Origin: Mesorhizobium sp. Root102
Lineage (GTDB): Bacteria; Pseudomonadota; Alphaproteobacteria; Rhizobiales; Rhizobiaceae
Assembly (NCBI RefSeq): GCF_001425625.1
Contig: NZ_LMCP01000034.1
Span: 204,551-268,550, forward strand
Direction: 5' to 3'
DNA length: 64,000 nt
Under the pieces are notes generated by a model. The model was not told the origin of the DNA and did not search any database. It saw only the letters and a list, made by a program, of their open reading frames with translations. A program made the translations under genes and the position numbers. Below are positions 61,616-64,000 of this stretch, piece by piece (the first letter of the stretch is position 1; each line of letters opens with the position of its first letter).

Positions 61616-62085
61616 GACTGGACCTCCAATGCCGCCTGGCGAACGGCGGCGACGATGTGCGGATAGGCGCCGCAGCGGCAGAGATTGCCAGCCATGTATT
61701 CGCGGATTTCCTCGTCGGAGCCGGCATGGCCCTCACGGATGCAGGCGACCGCCGACATGATCTGGCCGGGCGTGCAATAGCCGCACTGGAAGGCGTCCTG
61801 TTCGAGGAAGGCAGCCTGCACGGGATGCATTTCGCCCTCCCGTGCAAGCCCCTCTATAGTGGTGACGGTGCGGCCCTCGACTTGTGCGGCCAGCGTCAGG
61901 CAGGCCAGCACGCGCTCGCCGTCAACATGCACCGTGCAGGCGCCGCACTGGCCGTGGTCGCAGCCCTTCTTGGTGCCGGTCAGGCCGAGCCGGTCGCGCA
62001 AGGCATCGAGCAGCGTGACACGCGGCTCAAGTTGAAGTTCGTGATGGTCGCCGTTGATATCGAGTTGGACGTGGATTTTGGTCAT
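61612..62085 (-). CDS. 2Fe-2S subunit of the molybdenum enzyme (PaoA-like)
   Basis: The 157-residue protein has two 2Fe-2S clusters. The plant-ferredoxin type is in GCDHGQCGACTVHVDGERVLAC and the second in CGYCTPGQIMSA with NLCRCGAYPHI. There is no Tat leader, unlike E. coli PaoA, so the enzyme is probably cytoplasmic. It leads the operon and is divergent from the TetR gene, with a palindromic operator between. Confidence 0.92.
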   Translation of the reverse strand: MTKIHVQLDINGDHHELQLEPRVTLLDALRDRLGLTGTKKGCDHGQCGACTVHVDGERVLACLTLAAQVEGRTVTTIEGLAREGEMHPVQAAFLEQDAFQCGYCTPGQIMSAVACIREGHAGSDEEIREYMAGNLCRCGAYPHIVAAVRQAALEVQS

Positions 62086-62197
62086 GGGCGTCTGGCTCCA
62101 GTTGCTTGACGCGGATGGGAATGAATTGGGGTCGAGGCGGGGGAGGGCAAGGGCACCTTGTGGCTAGGCCTGAACGGCGGAGGCGTCGACGACAGAT

Positions 62198-62219
62198 GAT
62201 CCCCACGAGGGGGAGATTG
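62198..62219. repeat. Single-arm fragment of the palindromic repeat
   Basis: ATGATCCCCACGAGGGGGAG is one outer arm of the mosaic repeat seen at 2722, 16601 and 58163. It lies in the divergent region between the molybdenum-enzyme operon and the TetR gene. Confidence 0.6.
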
Positions 62220-62315
62220 ACGGCTTGGCCGTCTTCGCCAGCCTCCGGTGATCTTGCAGGTTTGAAAGACGTGACATAACGGTCCCCCTTCTTATATGAT
62301 GAAGGTACTCCACTA

Positions 62316-62335
62316 AAACGGAGGCGCCTCCGTTT
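62316..62335. promoter_or_regulatory. Perfect 20-base palindrome, likely TetR operator
   Basis: AAACGGAGGCGCCTCCGTTT is a perfect palindrome 58 bases before the TetR start and about 230 bases before the molybdenum-enzyme operon. TetR regulators usually bind such sites in divergent promoters, so it should control both transcripts or at least the TetR gene. Confidence 0.75.
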
Positions 62336-62392
62336 ATTACGTGGGGGTTGACCCGACCGGGTTCAAGCCCCTGACACGACGTGGAGAAAAAA

Positions 62393-63013
62393 TTGGCCAT
62401 CGAGCCGCCCGCCATTGCTGAACAGACGGCCGAAGCCGCGGAGACAAAACCGCTGCGCGCCGATGCGCAGCGCAACCGTGACCGGCTGGTCGAGGTGGCG
62501 GCCGTCGTCTTTGCCGAGCGTGGCATCGATGCTTCGCTGGAGGAGATTGCGCGCCGCGCCGGTGTCGGCATCGGTACGCTCTACAGGCATTTCCCGACGC
62601 GCGAGCATCTGGTCGAAGTGGTCTACCGCCGGGAGGTGGAGGCACTGTGTGCGGCCGTCGGCGAGCTTGCCCAAAAACATCCGTCCGATGTCGCGCTGGA
62701 ACAGTGGATGCAGCGCTTCGTCGACTATATCGCCACCAAGCGCGGCCTGGCGACCAGCCTGCGCATCCTGCTCACCACCAATTCGACACTGTTTTCCGAC
62801 ACGTCGGGCCGGGTATCGCAAGCCTTGCGGCAACTGGTCGAGGCGGCGGTGGCCGACGGCACCATCCGAGGCGATGTCGATGCTTCGGACGTGCTGCATG
62901 CACTGTCGGGCATCTACTCGGCACCCGACACCCCGGAATGGCGCGACCGCTCGCGCCGCCTGGTCAAGCTGCTGATGGACGGGTTGCGGTTTGGCGCGGG
63001 GAAGGCACGGTGA
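62393..63013 (+). CDS. TetR/AcrR family transcriptional regulator
   Basis: The protein has 206 residues from TTG 62393, chosen because GGAG at 62383-62386 sits at normal spacing; GTG 62381 would add four residues without a good site. The helix-turn-helix is ASLEEIARRAGVGIGTLYRHF. The C-terminal helical domain binds an unknown ligand. It is divergent from the PaoABC-like operon and is its likely repressor, with an aldehyde or aromatic compound as possible inducer (inference). Confidence 0.9.
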   Translation: MAIEPPAIAEQTAEAAETKPLRADAQRNRDRLVEVAAVVFAERGIDASLEEIARRAGVGIGTLYRHFPTREHLVEVVYRREVEALCAAVGELAQKHPSDVALEQWMQRFVDYIATKRGLATSLRILLTTNSTLFSDTSGRVSQALRQLVEAAVADGTIRGDVDASDVLHALSGIYSAPDTPEWRDRSRRLVKLLMDGLRFGAGKAR

Positions 63014-63072
63014 GGGCGACCAGATTTCGGTCGTGCAACAACCTGACCTGTCCATGATTTGAGGGGCATCCG

Positions 63073-64000
63073 ATGTATGTAGGCCGTTCCTACAAGGTGA
63101 TCGATTTCGCGCTCTGGTCGCGACGCAGCGTCATCTACATGGCGGTGGTGAGCGGACTGGCTGTCGCAGCCTACCGGCTTCCCGGTATCGCCGGTTTCTC
63201 GGTACCATGGTCGGTGGTGCTGGTGCTCGGCACGACGGTGTCACTCGTTGCCGGCTTCAAGAATTCGCAGGTGTTCACCCGCAGCAGCGACGCGCTGCAG
63301 GCCTTCGCGCAAATTACGGCCAGCAGCCGGCTGTGGTCCAATTTCTGCAGGGACTTCATCGATGCGCCGACGGCCCGGCAACTCATCTACCGCCATATCG
63401 CCTGGATGACGGCACTGCGGTTCGCCCTGCGGCGGCCGATGCCCTGGGAATCCATGGCGCGGGCAGCCAATGTCGAATACCGGCGGCGCTACCACATCCA
63501 TGAGGATGCGAGCTCGGTCGCCGGCGAATTGCGTCCGCTGCTGGCCGAACAGGCCGAGGATGTGCTGAAATCGGCTCAGCCGGCGATCACCCTGCTCGAA
63601 CTACAATCGGTCCAGGTCAATGCGTTGTTCAAGGATGCAAAAATCCCTCCGCAGGTCTATGTCGAGCTGACCAAGCTGATCCGCGACTTCCACGACCAGC
63701 AGGCGCGCTGCGATCGCATCAAGAACAATCCCTATCCCAGGCAATACGCCATCGTCAGCTCGATGTTCGTGATGATCTTCTGCACCCTGCTGCCATTCGG
63801 GGTGGTTCCGGTGTTTGCCGAGATGGGCAAACTGGGCGGCGTGCTCGGTCCGATCGCGATCTGGCTGACCATCCCGTTCAGCACGCTGCTGGGCTGGGCC
63901 TACATGTCGCTCGACCAGGTCGGCGAGAGCAGCGCCAATCCCTTCGAGGGCAGCGCCAACGATGTTCCGATCTCGCAGATCTGCCGCGACATCGAGATCG
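63073..64000 (+). CDS. Bestrophin-like family protein (partial)
   Basis: The 309 codons seen start at ATG 63073 and run off the right edge. Membrane segments occur at about 20-40 and 45-65 (SVVLVLGTTVSLVAGFKNSQ), then IVSSMFVMIFCTLLPFGVVP and IAIWLTIPFSTLLGWAY. The VAGFKNSQ pattern near the first helix pair and PYPRQYA are bestrophin signatures; bacterial members form pentameric ion channels. The C-terminus lies outside the window. Confidence 0.9.
   Translation, partial: MYVGRSYKVIDFALWSRRSVIYMAVVSGLAVAAYRLPGIAGFSVPWSVVLVLGTTVSLVAGFKNSQVFTRSSDALQAFAQITASSRLWSNFCRDFIDAPTARQLIYRHIAWMTALRFALRRPMPWESMARAANVEYRRRYHIHEDASSVAGELRPLLAEQAEDVLKSAQPAITLLELQSVQVNALFKDAKIPPQVYVELTKLIRDFHDQQARCDRIKNNPYPRQYAIVSSMFVMIFCTLLPFGVVPVFAEMGKLGGVLGPIAIWLTIPFSTLLGWAYMSLDQVGESSANPFEGSANDVPISQICRDIEI

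Overview
The window is GC-rich chromosomal DNA from an alphaproteobacterium. It is most likely a Mesorhizobium or a close relative in the Rhizobiales. The evidence is the minCDE operon with a CtrA-type site, a DUF680-like secreted peptide, BA14K and DUF1127 proteins, a Pls/PosA-type peptide synthetase, FecR plus CHASE2-cyclase signalling, and several copies of a rhizobial-style palindromic intergenic repeat. I saw no rRNA, complete tRNA, phage module, intact insertion sequence or CRISPR array. Genus assignment is inference from gene content.

Layout. Positions 1-14.2 kb hold housekeeping and detoxification genes: three glutathione S-transferases, an ABC-F ATPase, a GGDEF-EAL protein, a LysR-linked SDR/SDR/tautomerase operon and an ArsR/AHSA1/GST operon. 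At 14.4-18.5 kb are a second LysR regulator, a DUF1127/NmrA pair and an acyl-CoA synthetase. At 18.8-25.2 kb a lysine 2,3-aminomutase converges on a translationally coupled operon encoding a membrane-bound Pls-type NRPS, a GNAT acetyltransferase with a frameshift, and an Sfp-type phosphopantetheinyl transferase. Together these suggest a beta-lysine oligomer or acetyl-beta-lysine pathway, which I consider the most interesting system here.

At 25.4-33 kb are small secreted proteins, a candidate small RNA, a Tat-exported sulfite oxidase-family enzyme, and a FecR/CHASE2-adenylate cyclase pair. At 33.4-38.4 kb a GlxA-like AraC regulator diverges from Tat-exported hydrolases, a DsrE protein and an SDR. 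At 38.7-42.5 kb minCDE is followed by a long coiled-coil protein. At 42.7-48.1 kb a minus-strand surface-glycan operon (ABC exporter, two GT2 enzymes, acyltransferase) ends in a truncated but translationally coupled remnant.

Positions 48.1-50.7 kb are a gene graveyard: fragments of a histidine kinase, a response regulator, an outer-membrane efflux protein and a ROK protein surround an intact HisKA_2 kinase. The last part holds a DMT exporter, a repeat-rich autotransporter with a divergent AraC regulator, two paralogous outer-membrane beta-barrels, a PaoABC-like molybdenum aldehyde oxidoreductase operon with a divergent TetR regulator and palindromic operator, and the start of a bestrophin-like channel.
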